Positions 11,120-21,770 of a DNA stretch of 64,000 bases are shown one piece after another; the stretch's first letter is position 1, and each line of letters begins with the position of its first letter. The notes beneath the pieces were generated by a model. It worked only from the letters and a program-made list of their open reading frames with translations, made no database searches and was not told the origin of the DNA. The stretch is taken from contig MEHQ01000337.1 in assembly GCA_008828725.1 (NCBI GenBank), positions 436,153-500,152 on the forward strand. Reading direction: 5' to 3'. A program made the translations under genes and the position numbers. The stretch comes from Saccharina japonica. Taxonomy: Eukaryota; Sar; Phaeophyceae; Laminariales; Laminariaceae.

Positions 11120-11436
11120 GGCGCGAGTTTCCCCTCGGGGCAACGTCGAGGTCCCACCGCACCCGGGTATGATAACGCCCCGTCGCCGGATCAGAAACCC
11201 TTGCTTTTTTTTTTTTCCTTCTATGGACAAGACACACTCTCTGAATCCTGCAGCTTCAGATTTTGAGTCTCCCTCATACGCAGGATGTACATCCTCTGAA
11301 TGAGGACACATGAAACCCGCGTACATGGTCACGCGACCGAAGTATCACACACCAAAGCTTGCAAAGATGAGTTTCGACGAAATCCTCCATCTCACTCATT
11401 AGCTATAATATGTACCTGTTGTTTTATTTTTATTTG
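11120..11436 (+). repeat. 317-bp direct repeat, copy B
   Basis: Identical by eye to 10,673-10,989, then diverging (TTTATTTG versus TTTATTTTTTG). It is probably the true locus if copy A is a redundant contig end. Confidence 0.85.
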
Positions 11437-11486
11437 TTGTAAGTGTGGTAAAAGTACGGTGAGGCTAACTTACGTTATTTTGTCTT

Positions 11487-11596
11487 TTATGACGGTGGGC
11501 CATAGTAAATAGGACCAAATATGGTTCGTAAAAAAGGTAAATATGTAGGTTTTTGTTTGTACCGTACGTCCTATTTACTATGGCCCCCCGTCATAG
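11487..11596 (+). mobile_element. ~105-bp MITE (GGGGGACCATAGTAAATAGG family)
   Basis: TATGACGGTGGGCCATAGTA at the left and TACTATGGCCCCCCGTCATA at the right form matching inverted ends. The core GTAGGTTTTTGT is present. Confidence 0.75.
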
Positions 11597-11599
11597 TAC

Positions 11600-12185
11600 T
11601 GCACTACTGCTGTACGTACATCTAAATCTTGCTGTTACTCCAAGCGCTTTGGTCCCAACGACGAGACTGCAGCCCTACCCAGGCTCAATCTTCATTTCTA
11701 CTCGTCCGCCGGGGGGTTTAAATACGAAAACAAAAAGCTGCTTGCGTATTGAAAAGCCCTCGTGTTAGTCACTTACGTGTGCAGCTGCCTTAGAGATCGT
11801 AGACGAGCGGCTTATTGTTTTCCAGCAGGTTCCCTAGAGGTCGTAGACCAGCGGCGTATTATTTTTCCAATCCAGGCCGCACGATGAAGGTCTGCACAGG
11901 AGAGGTTCGGTGCTCATTTTTCCCACCTGTCCCCTGTCTCCCTATCGAGCAAGGCCTCCCAAGTACTTCGTTGTCCGTCCCCGTATCCATTCCCATAGCG
12001 GGGCTTCAATGTACCGCTTACCGGCCCTCCAGGGCCATATCTAAAGCAGTACCGTTCGTTTCTTTTCCTGGGGTGCTGTACCACTGTGCAGAGCCTTTTG
12101 GAGCCTGCAGTGTAAAGACGGACTATATTTTTGGCCAGGAGTTAATGCGAGAAACAACAGCAACAACAACAAGTACGAACACGTA
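11600..12185. other. No gene recognised
   Basis: An open plus frame at 11,815-12,204 (129 codons) runs into the next MITE and has no recognisable domain, so it is treated as chance. A direct repeat TAGAGGTCGTAGACCAGCGG / TAGAGATCGTAGACGAGCGG is visible at about 11,791-11,852. Confidence 0.5.
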
Positions 12186-12298
12186 CTATTGCGGGGGACC
12201 ATAGTAAATGGGACCAAATATTGTTGGTAAAAATAGGCAAACATATAGGTTTTTGTGTGCACCGTAGGTTCCCTATTTGCTACGGTTCCCGTAATATT
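12186..12298 (+). mobile_element. ~110-bp MITE (GGGGGACCATAGTAAATAGG family)
   Basis: TATTGCGGGGGACCATAGTA at the left and inverted GCTACGGTTCCCGTAATATT at the right. The TIR reaches into the flanking TATTA, and the core GGTTTTTGTGTGCACCGTAG is intact. Confidence 0.75.
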
Positions 12299-12617
12299 CA
12301 TAGGTTGCACAAGGGTTATTGATACTCGTATATATACTACCGGTACTTTTTTTTTTTTGAAGGCTGAGATTTACAGTAGTAACTCTTACCGATACTACTG
12401 TAGTCAAAATTGCTCCGTGTAGGAACATTTTCTCCGTCCACCTTTCTAAATTAACCATGCTATGCTAACAATCTACTATGCAGTACTCTATTTTCCGCAT
12501 GAATACATTAGGACACATACTGAAGTATACTTCGAAGTATATAGCTATATAACTAAAAAAAAACAGCTTTGAGATCGAGGAAAACATCGAAACTCATCTT
12601 TGCAAGCTGAGTGTGAT

Positions 12618-12800
12618 GCTTCGATCTATTTTCCCTTCCCATCTGTCATCATCGCTCTTCTTTCTCTTGCTCCTTCCCCAGTCCCAATTCAGGCTCCAGA
12701 GACCATACAGGAGGCTCTCCCACCCCCCCCCACTACGGTACGCGCCTTGCATTCTTATCGCGAATAGAGCTCAGCACTTTCTTCCCCCGCCGACCGGATG
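12618..12800 (-). mobile_element. SINE-like repeat, 3' part, inverted
   Basis: Shares CCACTACGGTACGCGCCTTG, TTATCGCGA and the pyrimidine-rich (inverted purine-rich) tail with the SINE at 7,245-7,590. Confidence 0.6.
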
Positions 12801-13045
12801 ATCATTCGAGCTCCAACAAGAATGCGTACAAAATGCCGAGAGACGGGCTAAAGAATGCGCCAAGCGCGTCAATCACATCATCGTGGCAGAATGCCGATGC
12901 CCTTGGACCCTGGAATAGCTGCGTAAGGTTTCTCCTTGATGGGCTGCTGTTTGCTGTGCCTGTGGCTACAGGAAATTCCTGGCCAATGGTTTCGGCACAT
13001 CACCTCCCTACTTAATTAAGCAAGGGGTGAAATAGCACTCTTTTG

Positions 13046-13268
13046 GGGGACCATAGTAAACACTAGTAAATAGTACCAAACATTGTTATTACGGAGGACC
13101 ATAGTAAATATGGCCAAATATTGTTAGTAGAAATAGGTGAAATATAAAGGTTTTTGTCTGCGTCGTAGGTCCTATTTACTATGGTCTCGCGTAATAGTAC
13201 AAATAGGCAAATATGTAGGTTTTTGTGTGTACCGTACACGGTACTATTTACTGTGCCCCCTCCGTAAT
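13046..13268. mobile_element. Nested or tandem MITEs (GGGGGACCATAGTAAATAGG family)
   Basis: Several terminal motifs in one block: GGGGGACCATAGTAAAC, GGAGGACCATAGTAAATA, TCCTATTTACTATGGTC and a degenerate right end TACTATTTACTGTGCCCCC. The pattern fits self-insertion of the family. Confidence 0.65.
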
Positions 13269-13551
13269 AACACATGCGATGGTCGTGTGGCGCGGGTGAT
13301 GGAGGCTCAGCCTCGAGCATCAGCCGATTTTATCTGAATTGGGAATAGTGTTTTTTTTTCCGATTAATAACGAGAATCGAAATGGTTACCAAGGTATCAT
13401 TTTTTGTTTTTGTTTTTTCAAGAGATGCATTCCCTTCAACAGCGATCTAGTGCGAGATTTTTACCTATTATATGCAGGTAAAGTTTTGATGCTGTCACAG
13501 GTATCGATCGACTCCGCGAAACAAAATAAAAAATGACGATACGCCCCGCTA

Positions 13552-13662
13552 TTTACGGAGGACCATAGTAAATAGGATCAAATATTGTAAGTAAAAAACG
13601 GTAAATATGTAGGTTTTTGTGTTTACCGAAGGTCCTATTTACTATGACCCTTGCCCGTAAAT
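13552..13662 (+). mobile_element. ~105-bp MITE (GGGGGACCATAGTAAATAGG family)
   Basis: TTTACGGAGGACCATAGTAA at the left, inverted TTACTATGACCCTTGCCCGTAA at the right, core GTAGGTTTTTGTG. Confidence 0.7.
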
Positions 13663-13679
13663 AGTGCGGCAGTCCCGGC

Positions 13680-13960
13680 GACGCGTGCTACGATAGAGGC
13701 AAAGGTATACCTCTTTTTGGCTGAAATCGTTTCTGGATGATAGGGCCCCTTAACCCAAATCGTCGGGAATTTCATTCTTGTGTTGGAAACTTTTTCGTTG
13801 TATCCTTAGGCATGGTGTTTTTGTGTTTTTCATCGGATAGCATTTTTATTTTTCCGTCAAAAATCAGTTTTTGGGGCAGGTGCAGAGCTCCTCAAGTTAC
13901 CACCCACCCTCAGAAAAAAAACATGGTGCAACCTGCATGCAGGCTACCGTAGCATGCGTC
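13680..13960 (+). mobile_element. MITE of the GACGCGTGCTACGATAGAGGT family, uninterrupted
   Basis: Left TIR GACGCGTGCTACGATAGAGG, right TIR inverted (CCGTAGCATGCGTC). Internal CCCCTTAACCCAAATCGTCGG shows the TTAA site that is interrupted in sister copies. Flanks CGGC and CGGT are a near-match 4-bp target duplication. Confidence 0.75.
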
Positions 13961-14021
13961 CGGTGTAGGGACAAAAACAGTTGAAATTAGAGTCATGTAT
14001 AGGTTCATGTAGGTGAGCACA

Positions 14022-14215
14022 ATTCGACGAGAGTTGACGAGGGAAGAAAGTGCTGAAACCTTCTCGCGACAAAAGAATGCAAGGCACGTACCGTAGTGGG
14101 GAGGGGGGAGAAGAGCCTACTTAGTGACCCCGGATCTGAGTTAAGACTAAAGGAAGGAGATAAAATAGAAGGGCGAAGATAATAAATGGGATGGACAAAA
14201 ACAAAACAAAACAAA
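14022..14215 (+). mobile_element. SINE-like repeat, 3' part
   Basis: Carries TTGACGAGGGAAGAAAGTGC, GCAAGGCACGTACCGTAG, GACCCCGGATCTGAG and the AATAAATGGGATGGAC tail of the family. Confidence 0.6.
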
Positions 14216-14282
14216 AAACACGGCAGTACTACTCCTAAAACAGAGGAAATAATTAAAAAAAACGTATTTCGGGGGGATGCAT

Positions 14283-14410
14283 GTGTGTGATGTCTTCACA
14301 TTAAACCCGTTCTTTCTACCCAACTACATCAGTACACCCAGTGTCTGTCCTGATTCCTAATCCTTGAGAGATACAAACTCTGTGATCACAGATTGTGAGA
14401 CAGAGAAAAA
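14283..14410 (+). repeat. Single arm of the 4,202-5,563 TIR-element family
   Basis: CCCAACTACATCAGTACACC, GTGTCTGTCCTGATTCCTAA and TGTGAGACAGAG match the arms of the complete element. No opposite arm is present here. A further solo arm is at 21,640-21,770. Confidence 0.65.
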
Positions 14411-14721
14411 CAGGGGGGAGGCATCTTCCCCTTAAATACCGATTTCTTGGATCATCGATATCTCGAGACTGCCAAAATGTTTTTTTTTTTTGGTCTGATG
14501 ACTGACAGCTGTCACCAATGGTGGCTGTATGTTACAAGCTGTTTAACTGTTGACTGTGGCGGAAACACACCACTTGAAAAAAAAAGGTACATCCCCAGCC
14601 TCATCGGAAAAAGCCATTAAAGCTTTCACTATGTGCAGGACTGGTCCGCAAGAAACCTTTGTGCAGGACGTGTCTGGTCAATTTCAACCTTGCACGTCTG
14701 CGCAAGACCAACCTGATCCCA

Positions 14722-14768
14722 GACCTAACCCTAACCCGAACTCTAACCCGAACCCCAACCCCAGCCCC
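14722..14768 (+). repeat. Degenerate interstitial telomere-like repeat
   Basis: CCTAACCCTAACCCGAACTC followed by CTAACCCGAACCCCAACCCC resembles (CCCTAA)n, with decay. The open reading frame with Asn-Pro repeats that spans it is a by-product. Confidence 0.65.
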
Positions 14769-14978
14769 AACCCTTTGAGTGGCTCGAGGTTGGCAAGGGA
14801 CAGTCACGCGGCTCCTCCGCGTGTTTTAGTGGCGTTTTTCCATGAAAAGCTCCAGGGAGCCGAAAGGCCAGCCTCGACCAATAAGACCCGCGTCCTGCAC
14901 AACTTTTTTGTGCCAACCTGCCAGTCCTGCACATAGGGCGAGTCAAATAAATCAAGAGTGCCTCAGGGCGTTTCTGAA

Positions 14979-15138
14979 CTCCTTAAGAACTGGTCCCACG
15001 AATTTGGGGACAAACTACTTAGAATTAGTGTGGGTCAGTTTTTTCAGTTCTGAATGGGTTAAGAACTGGTCCCACGAATTTGGGGACAAACTACTTAGAA
15101 TTAGTGTGGGTCAGTTTTTTCAGTTCTGAATGGGTAAA
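14979..15138 (+). mobile_element. Two head-to-tail 85-bp TTAA MITEs
   Basis: Two near-identical units (CTTAAGAACTGGTCCCACGA ... CAGTTCTGAATGGGTTAA), joined at 15,057-15,062 and sharing the junction TTAA. Their near-identity suggests recent local duplication. Confidence 0.75.
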
Positions 15139-15139
15139 C

Positions 15140-15756
15140 CCCCTCCGGCGAGCTTGAAACGGACTGAATGAAAGGTTATGTGCCATATCATTTGGTGTTG
15201 ATTGGGTATGCAACGCGAATGGATTCATTCAGTGCAGCCCGAGAAAAGCAGTTATATCTAGGAAGAGGAAGAACAAGTAAGTGTTCGGCTCCTTTTTCTC
15301 CCATAGGAGGACCGGACGGCCGGACCGAACGGGAACTAAACAATATATTGTTTGATGTTGCTGGACAACCCGAAGATGGACGTGGACACAAATCGCGGAC
15401 AAACATGTGTGCGTGTTGTGTCGAGCCATGCGCGAAAATATACTACCGTTCGTACGGATTCGGCTGGCGAGGTCCAGGATTCTGCGTGTACCCAATCTCT
15501 CGTAGGAACGGAACGAACGACCACGAACAGCCTCGTTCCGTTCCTCTCGTTGCCATGCACCGTGGGGGGGTTAAGGCACGCCCTCATACTTTCCCAAGGA
15601 CCAACACAAATGTATTGCTATACTCGTATACCGATACAGTAGGTAAGAGCGGGAGGTCCTGGTGCTTGTCGGTGTGAGTGGGTGGTGCCCGCTGCCGCGC
15701 CTTTCTTGTCCGGCGGAGCTTGTTTATCTCGTGGACAGCGCGGGAGAGGTAAAATT
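15140..15756. other. No gene recognised
   Basis: A 169-codon plus frame (15,168-15,677) and overlapping minus frames are open, but none shows a recognisable domain, bias toward one frame or matching splice sites. They are left uncalled. Confidence 0.45.
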
Positions 15757-15945
15757 GGTATGCAGAGTACAGGAAACCTATTCAGAAACCGGAAAGCTGG
15801 CCCAGGCTGGATTTGTTGTTTGAGAGGGGGTGCTTTCTACACCAATTTCAAGAGAACGACAGTTGGATTTCTTATGTTTCAATAAATGTCAGCCTGGCTT
15901 TCTTAGTAGCTTACTGTTTCTTATTAAGTGTCCTGTACTTGGGTA
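15757..15945. mobile_element. ~185-bp MITE (AGTACAGGACACTTAATAAG family)
   Basis: Left AGTACAGGAAACCTATTCAG..CCAGGCTG and right end inverted (CAGCCTGG ... TTATTAAGTGTCCTGTACTT), giving TIRs of about 45 bp. A sister copy lies at 36,101-36,288. Confidence 0.65.
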
Positions 15946-16334
15946 GGTACAGAGCCGAGTGGTACATGAGTTAGGCCTCTTGGGAGTTCCGAGGGAAAAC
16001 TTGACGGTTACAAAATGACGGTTTCAGCAGTAGTAACGACCACTACGTGGTTGGGGGATGATATCATACAATGGTTGGTGTCCCGAGTTACGATGGTTGC
16101 AATGCAAGGAGGCGTACGACACGACCGCGACATGATGATATCCACAGACATACCTGCTAAGCGCACCACGCTGCGCGTATATAGACGACTGATAATACCA
16201 ACGCTATATTTGGTTTGGTCTCTCTCGGAGACCAAAGGGGCATGCATACTTGCAGTTGAAGCCGATGCACTCGAAATCGTACGTACATTGAGTGCAATAG
16301 AGAAAATAAGAAGAACAAAAAAAAACACATACAA

Positions 16335-16497
16335 ATTCGACGCGAGTCGACGAGGGAAGAAAGTGCTGAAACCTTCTCGCGATAAAAATGCAAGGCACGT
16401 ACCGTAGGAGAAGAGCCTACTTAGTGACCCCAGATCTGAGTTACGGCTGAAGAGGGAGAAAGAAAAGACGGGCGAAGATAATAAATGGGATGGAACA
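16335..16497 (+). mobile_element. SINE-like repeat, 3' part
   Basis: GACGCGAGTCGACGAGGGAA, GCAAGGCACGTACCGTAG, GACCCCAGATCTGAG and the AATAAATGGGATGGA tail are shared with 14,022-14,215. Confidence 0.6.
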
Positions 16498-16499
16498 TA

Positions 16500-17925
16500 T
16501 ATATATATACAGCCATGCTGGAAGAATGACGAGGCACAGCAGGATCTTGAAATTTGAGGTGCTACATTGAAGGGACGTTATTATCAAAGAGCTGTTGTTC
16601 CAGAATTTCCAGATTTGTGTGTGTGTTTTTTTATTGCGCAATTTAGTTTTTATCTTCCAGATTTTCCTGTTTTTGTTTTTTCCAAATATACTTGTGAAAA
16701 TTAACTTTCCTGATATTTTCGCTTCTCTGTTACATTACACAAATTGTGACAGAAGGCCTCCGTACCTTGGTCCAAATATTCATACAACTTTTCACAAATT
16801 TCACAAATCTGGATATTCTGGAATCCGTTGGGAATATCTCGCGCCGGGATCTTTCCACATAGATCCACCGCTCGGGATTTTTGCACTATCCTCGTTCTCG
16901 AGAAAATCGGCGTTGAAGTTCGTGGGGGGGGTGTATGCGATCTTGACACCCGCGTGATAACGCAGACGATAATCAGAGCGGATACTATTGTATTTGCTGG
17001 GTGTCGAGGAGTGGAAATAATGGTTTGATATATCGTCCCTCTTTTGCGAAATTAGTCAATTCCAGCGTCAATCCAACCCAAACCCAAGCTTAAACCAACC
17101 CTCTTTTTTATTTATGTCGTTATGTTGTCCTACCTGGTTTGTTTCTATCAAGTATCAAGTATACATCTTGTAAAATGGGGGGGGGGTGGGGTTGGTGGGT
17201 AGTTTTTTCTTTCTTTCTTTTTCGCACACGCAAGACGCAACATATTCCCTCTTGCGCTATTTTTCTAATATTTTTTTCATAAACTAATCAAATCATCAAA
17301 ACGGAAACGGTGCTTAGACTGTATTGCACGGACGGCTCTGAAGGCTCTACTGAAACGACGAAACAAATTCACCCTTCCGTCCATTTTGTTTTCAGTTTAA
17401 GCTTTTTCGCGAGGCAGGAACACGAATAGTAATTTTGGTACATGCGGGACGCGATATTTGTACAGGGGGTTGGTGGAATTGCTTTTTATTTCATACGGTA
17501 TGCATACCGTACGAGCTGCCGGGCCACAGCCAAAAGACGGAGGAAGCTTCCTAAAGTTGTTGTCTCCTGAACCACTGCAATGTAGGCTACTAAAATTGAA
17601 AACACTAAGCCATGACAAACCACTCTGCTTGCGCGAAACAAAAAACAATGAATGGTAAAAAATCTAATGTTTTGTTTTGTTTCGACTCGACCTCGCCGAG
17701 ATATCCGCGAAAACTTAAAAACACCAACTTTTCGACACTTGATTCGTGAATTAAAAATGGCCGTCCCCGATCAAGGTGGAATTTGGTGGAGACAGCAGTG
17801 CTGAAGATGCAAGGCGAGGTTGATTAATAGTGGGAAGGCATTCATTTTGCCAAAAGAGGGACAGGATACACTTCGTATTATATGTACAGTGCAGTGGAGG
17901 GTGGGTGTAAATGTATTTTATTTCA
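16500..17925. other. No gene recognised
   Basis: AT-rich sequence with T- and A-runs and short open frames lacking domains. A G-run sits at 17,177-17,185. Confidence 0.5.
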
Positions 17926-17929
17926 TGTA

Positions 17930-18614
17930 GTATATACCACACCCTGGACAATAGCCTATTGAATGTGCCTATTGGTCTGTGAATATAGGTTGAGGTATCG
18001 GCACCTACTGAAACCTGCTACAGGAGGGCCAAATTTGTCCACCGATACTTATTTCCTTTATGTGATATGACTGGGTGAGACACAGAGTATCCCCTTGCAG
18101 GTTTGTCTATTAAGCATCCTTGGTGTTACTCACTTTCCGTAGAGTCAAGCGTAGAAGAGAAGCAGCTTATATTAATCCCCGAGCCAGATGACATCTGGCT
18201 CGGGATGGGCTTCAAGTATGGCCCACAGATATTATAAATACCCCGAATACCGAATACGAATGCCATCCAAGTTATACGAAAACGGACCAATTACCTATGC
18301 AGAGGTAATTACCGGCCTTCCTAGCCCATACCATTACACTAGCCCACCCTGATGAGCCGTATATGCAGAAATATGGGAAAAACGGGGAAATCCCAGTTCC
18401 CCGAATTAGAACATGAGTCGAAGATGCGGCTCCTCAAAACCCCTCCCACACCTCTAAGTTGCTAGGCTAAAAAGCCGGAACGGAGTGCAACACCGACTTC
18501 CTAGCCCATACCATTACATTTACCCAACAGGCTCAGAGAAAATGGGGCAATAGGCTATTGATCTTAGGATTTAGGCATGTTCAGTAGGCTATTGTCCAGG
18601 GTGTGGTATATACC
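17930..18614. mobile_element. ~685-bp non-autonomous TIR element
   Basis: Left GTATATACCACACCCTGGAC..AATAGCCTATTGAA is inverted at the right (CTATTGTCCAGGGTGTGGTA), with TIRs of about 40-45 bp. Internal repeats TTCCTAGCCCATACCATTAC occur near 18,318 and 18,507. No coding frame. It abuts the element at 18,624. Confidence 0.65.
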
Positions 18615-18623
18615 GGTATACGG

Positions 18624-18913
18624 CAGTAGTGGTGGGCCCTCTATAGTGCCGGTTGAGTAGTGCCGGTTTCCCGCTACGTTTAGTGCCTGTGAAATCGCTT
18701 GTTGTCACATACCGCTCTGTCCAAAAATAGAAGCACCTTTTTAATTGAATATTAATGTACAAAAAAAAATATATTAGGGCACAGAGTGGTATGGGATTAA
18801 CCAGTGTGGCAGTGTGCAGATTAGTGCTGGTTGCCGCTATATTGCCGGTATTGTTGGCTGGCGCATACCGGCACTATAGAGGGCATACCGGCACTATATA
18901 GGGACCACTACTG
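18624..18913. mobile_element. Non-autonomous TIR element (CAGT..GGTCC family), copy 2
   Basis: Left CAGTAGTGGTGGGCCCTCTA and right inverted TATATAGGGACCACTACTG. Inside, a second pair of inverted motifs (CATACCGCTCTGTCC / GGGCACAGAGTGGTATG) lets the element fold back on itself. Flanks are TATACGG and TATACGA, a possible target duplication. Confidence 0.65.
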
Positions 18914-19059
18914 TATACGAAGGAGAGGAGAGAGGGGGGGGCGTATTATGCGTAAATAAGTCATAGCTATTAATAAGTTATTCTGCCGAAGAGAGGGGCG
19001 AAATACTGCTGTCTGCATATACCTGGTATGATACAAGTTGGGGAGATTTTCGTTTGGAT

Positions 19060-19400
19060 GGCGTGGATCTCCGGCTTCAGATTGTTCCCGACAGGATCTC
19101 CGTCTTCGGATCTCGTATAAAATCTCTCCCTTCATATTTTCTACAGGGTCCCCGGCTTCAGATTGTTTCCTTTAAGACCTCCGGCTTCGGATATCGCATA
19201 AGAATTCGCGCTTCAGATTTCCCACAGGATCTCCGTCTTCAGATTCCTATATAGTTTATTTTTTATTTTATTTTAATATATGGTATAGATCTATAAGATC
19301 TCCGGCTTCGGATATATCTTTTATTATCTCCCGCTTCAGACGTTCTTCGTACAGGATCTCTGGCTTCGAATCTCTAAGATGATCCCCTACTTCAGATGTC
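19060..19400 (+). repeat. Degenerate tandem repeat (GGATCTCCGGCTTCAGATT)
   Basis: The motif GATCTCCGKCTTCRGAT recurs about ten times at irregular spacing of roughly 35-45 bp. Confidence 0.7.
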
Positions 19401-19635
19401 CTATATACAAGAACGGTGGGAATGAGGAGCGTGACAGACGCCTTCAAGTGGTCAAACTCCTAACTGCATTAAGCTACTGCGTTGGCGGCTCTTCTCTTTT
19501 TGCTGTGTTCCTGCAATTAATTGTCATTGATGGGATCGTTTTTTATTCTAAGCGATTTGGGTCAGCACATAAACCTTTTTTTACTGATCGGCAGGTAATT
19601 GATGGGTGTGCGTGGTGGGTGAGAGATTTACTGGG

Positions 19636-20045
19636 TTGGTCGGTTGGTCCCTCGGCTGGTAGTCCCACAATCACCAACACCACCCACCAACATTTACTGT
19701 TAATTAAGCGATGCGTGTCAGCGCAAAAACCTTGTACGAGTACAGAGAAAAATGTACCAGTAAACAAATACATCTGAATCATTTCATAATTCGTTTTTGT
19801 TGTATTATCTTTTTGCTCGTATTTTGTAAAATCTTTATCAGGTATCAGGTCGGTTGGTCCCTGGGCTGGTAGTCCTACAATCACCAACACCACCCACCAA
19901 CATTTATTGTTAAGCGATGCGTGTCAGCGCAAAAACCTTGTACAGAGAAAAATGCAAACTAAGAAATCTGAATCATTTCAGAATTCGTTTTTATTTGTAT
20001 TGTCTTTTTGCTCGTATTTCGTAAAATCTGTATCATTTCAGAAAT
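19636..20045 (+). repeat. Tandem repeat with about 209-bp unit
   Basis: GGTCGGTTGGTCCCTCGGCT and the following Thr/His-codon-like ACCAACACCACCCACCAACA block recur near 19,848. A third partial unit (TTCGTTTTTATTTG ... CTCGTATTTCGTAAAATC) reaches about 20,045. Confidence 0.65.
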
Positions 20046-20935
20046 CGTGTTTTATTGTCTTTTTGTTTTCTGCATCTCTCAGCAGCAGCAGCAGATAAGA
20101 AATGGGATGGACAAAAAAAACAAAATGCTGCTGCTGCTGAACGAGTGCGTACCAGGAACCACCACCAAACCACGGGACGAAGCCACCACCAACCACCACC
20201 AGCCACTACGAGCAACAACAACTTCTGGTGCTCCTGCGGCTCGTGGGGCAGGGGTGGTGGCGGTGGTGGTGATGGTCGTCGTTGTGGTGTTTGCTGGTGA
20301 TGGTGGTGTGTGTGCTGTGTGCGATGATGGTCTTCCTCTTCTCGTCCGATCATCACCGTTGTTGCTCTACTGCCGAGAAATGTGGTCTTCAGTTTCAACC
20401 CTTGACAGCCTTGACATGCCGTGACTGTCACCAAACAACTAGTTTTTAGTGTGGAACACGCCACCCTACACCCTTGACAGCGCATGTTTTGCCTTGCTTG
20501 ACATGTCTCCTCATCGTTGCTATATACTACTGCTAGTTTGCTCTACTGCCGAGAAATCCCAGTGACACAATTTGGCGCTGGCAACAGTTTAGGGCAGTCA
20601 CTACCGCCTAGCTCTCCGATCTCGGCACGGCTTTCGACACGAATAGCACAGGACGGTCGGCACAAATAGCGGGCCTCTATCAGTCCCGAGCGTGTCTGAA
20701 TCGGTTCAGTGTACGCGTCGCGCGCCAAAAAAAAGCAAAGCGAACGAAGTGCGAAGTGCGAAGTGCAGACGAAGTGCGAGGGACGAGCAGACAGACAAAC
20801 CTCAATATTAAGGATTCTTTAAATAAAGCCACGCTGCGGCAGCTTTCAGAACTGTTTTTTGTCCGTTTGTGTCCGTTCGCGACCAGGGGGGTACACCCCC
20901 ACGGGCACATACCCAACCCATTAGGAAGAGCATCT
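20045..20935. other. No gene called; Gly/Pro/Val-codon-rich low complexity
   Basis: (CAG)n and (ACC)n/(GGT)n low-complexity DNA gives open frames on both strands (for example 20,008-20,424 plus, 20,033-20,485 minus). None shows a domain. A short ACGAAGTGCGA repeat is at 20,742-20,780. Confidence 0.45.
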
Positions 20936-20938
20936 ATT

Positions 20939-20973
20939 GATGCTTCGAAGGGCTGCGCCCTTCTCAGCATCAA
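20939..20973. other. Strong stem-loop
   Basis: TGATGCT-tc-GAAGGGC-tgc-GCCCTTC-tc-AGCATCA forms two perfect 7-bp stems with a symmetric 2x2 internal mismatch and a 3-nt loop. No U-rich terminator or known ncRNA context was recognised. Confidence 0.6.
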
Positions 20974-20989
20974 ATATCTCCTCATTATC

Positions 20990-21474
20990 ATGTAGGATCT
21001 CCACTTGTTTTGGCTGAAATGTTTTCTGAATGACGGGAGGCCCCCTTAACCCATTCAGAACTGAAAAAAATATCCCACACTAATTCCAAGTAGTTTGTCC
21101 CCAAATATGCGTGACCAGTTCTTAAGGGCTTAATAGCCCAAAATCGTCGGAATTCTGTTTTTTTTTGTGCTGCAAACCGCGTGCGTGCGTGAACCTGTCT
21201 ATAGATTGCCCACATGCACCATAAATGAGGAATGATGAGTACGTAAAACAGGGACCCTCTGTGTCGACACGCCCTGATCAACGGGACTGGAATGGACCGT
21301 GGATATACGAAATCCTCGAGCTCACATGTGTTGTTGTTGTTGTTGTTGTTTTTTTTTTTAATATAGAGGTTTTGTTTTCCTCCCAAAGCAGGTTTTGGGT
21401 GGGGTACTGAGCTCCTTAAGTGACCACCCTTATACGGCAAAAAAAAATGGTGCACCTCTGCCGTAGCATGCGTC
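20990..21474 (+). mobile_element. MITE of the GACGCGTGCTACGATAGAGGT family with nested insertion
   Basis: The right TIR is clear (GGTGCACCTCTGCCGTAGCATGCGTC, overlapping 21,449-21,474). The left TIR is degenerate. The body has TTTTGGCTGAAATG, CAGGTTTTGGGTGGGG and CTCCTTAAGTGACC. A piggyBac-like MITE sits at the internal TTAA (21,046-21,133). Confidence 0.65.
21046..21133 (-). mobile_element. 85-bp TTAA MITE nested in another MITE
   Basis: TTAACCCATTCAGAACTG at 21,046 and inverted CCAGTTCTTAAGGGCTTAA ending at 21,133. Perfect TTAA duplication. Orientation is opposite to the insertion at 6,880 in the same host site. Confidence 0.8.
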
Positions 21475-21639
21475 TGCGTATGGTTTTGCTCGCTGTCCCT
21501 TATATCCCTCATATCCCTTAAATGAGGTTCCGACGGGATTGACATCGATGGATTGCTTTTGCCTGCTTGCTTCTGTTGCGTGCAAGGATTTTCAACATTC
21601 TTCTATTTATTTCTAAAATGAAAAATGGGGAAAAAAAAA

Positions 21640-21770
21640 TGTGTGTGTTGTTTTCACGTTAAGCCGGTCTTTCTCCCCAACTACATCAAGCACACCTAGT
21701 GTCCGCCCTGATTCCTTATCTTGGAGAGATGCTAATGATGTGGTCATGGACTGTGACAAAGAGAAAAAAC
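21640..21770 (+). repeat. Solo arm of the 4,202-5,563 TIR-element family
   Basis: CCCAACTACATCAAGCACAC, GTGTCCGCCCTGATTCCTTA and GTGGTCATGGACTGTGACAA are diverged versions of the arm. Confidence 0.55.

Noticed and set aside
14550..14936. An Asn/Pro-repeat protein
   Set aside because: The repeat region is a degenerate telomere-like (CCCTAA)n tract read in frame.
15168..15677. A 169-codon plus-strand gene
   Set aside because: No domain, several overlapping minus frames of similar length, located between MITEs. Could not be supported.
20221..20300. Possible first exon of the SET gene (a GAPAARGAGVVA-like frame)
   Set aside because: It vaguely resembles the GRG motif, but no donor gives the required phase, the surrounding GGT repeats are low-complexity, and the intron would exceed 5 kb.
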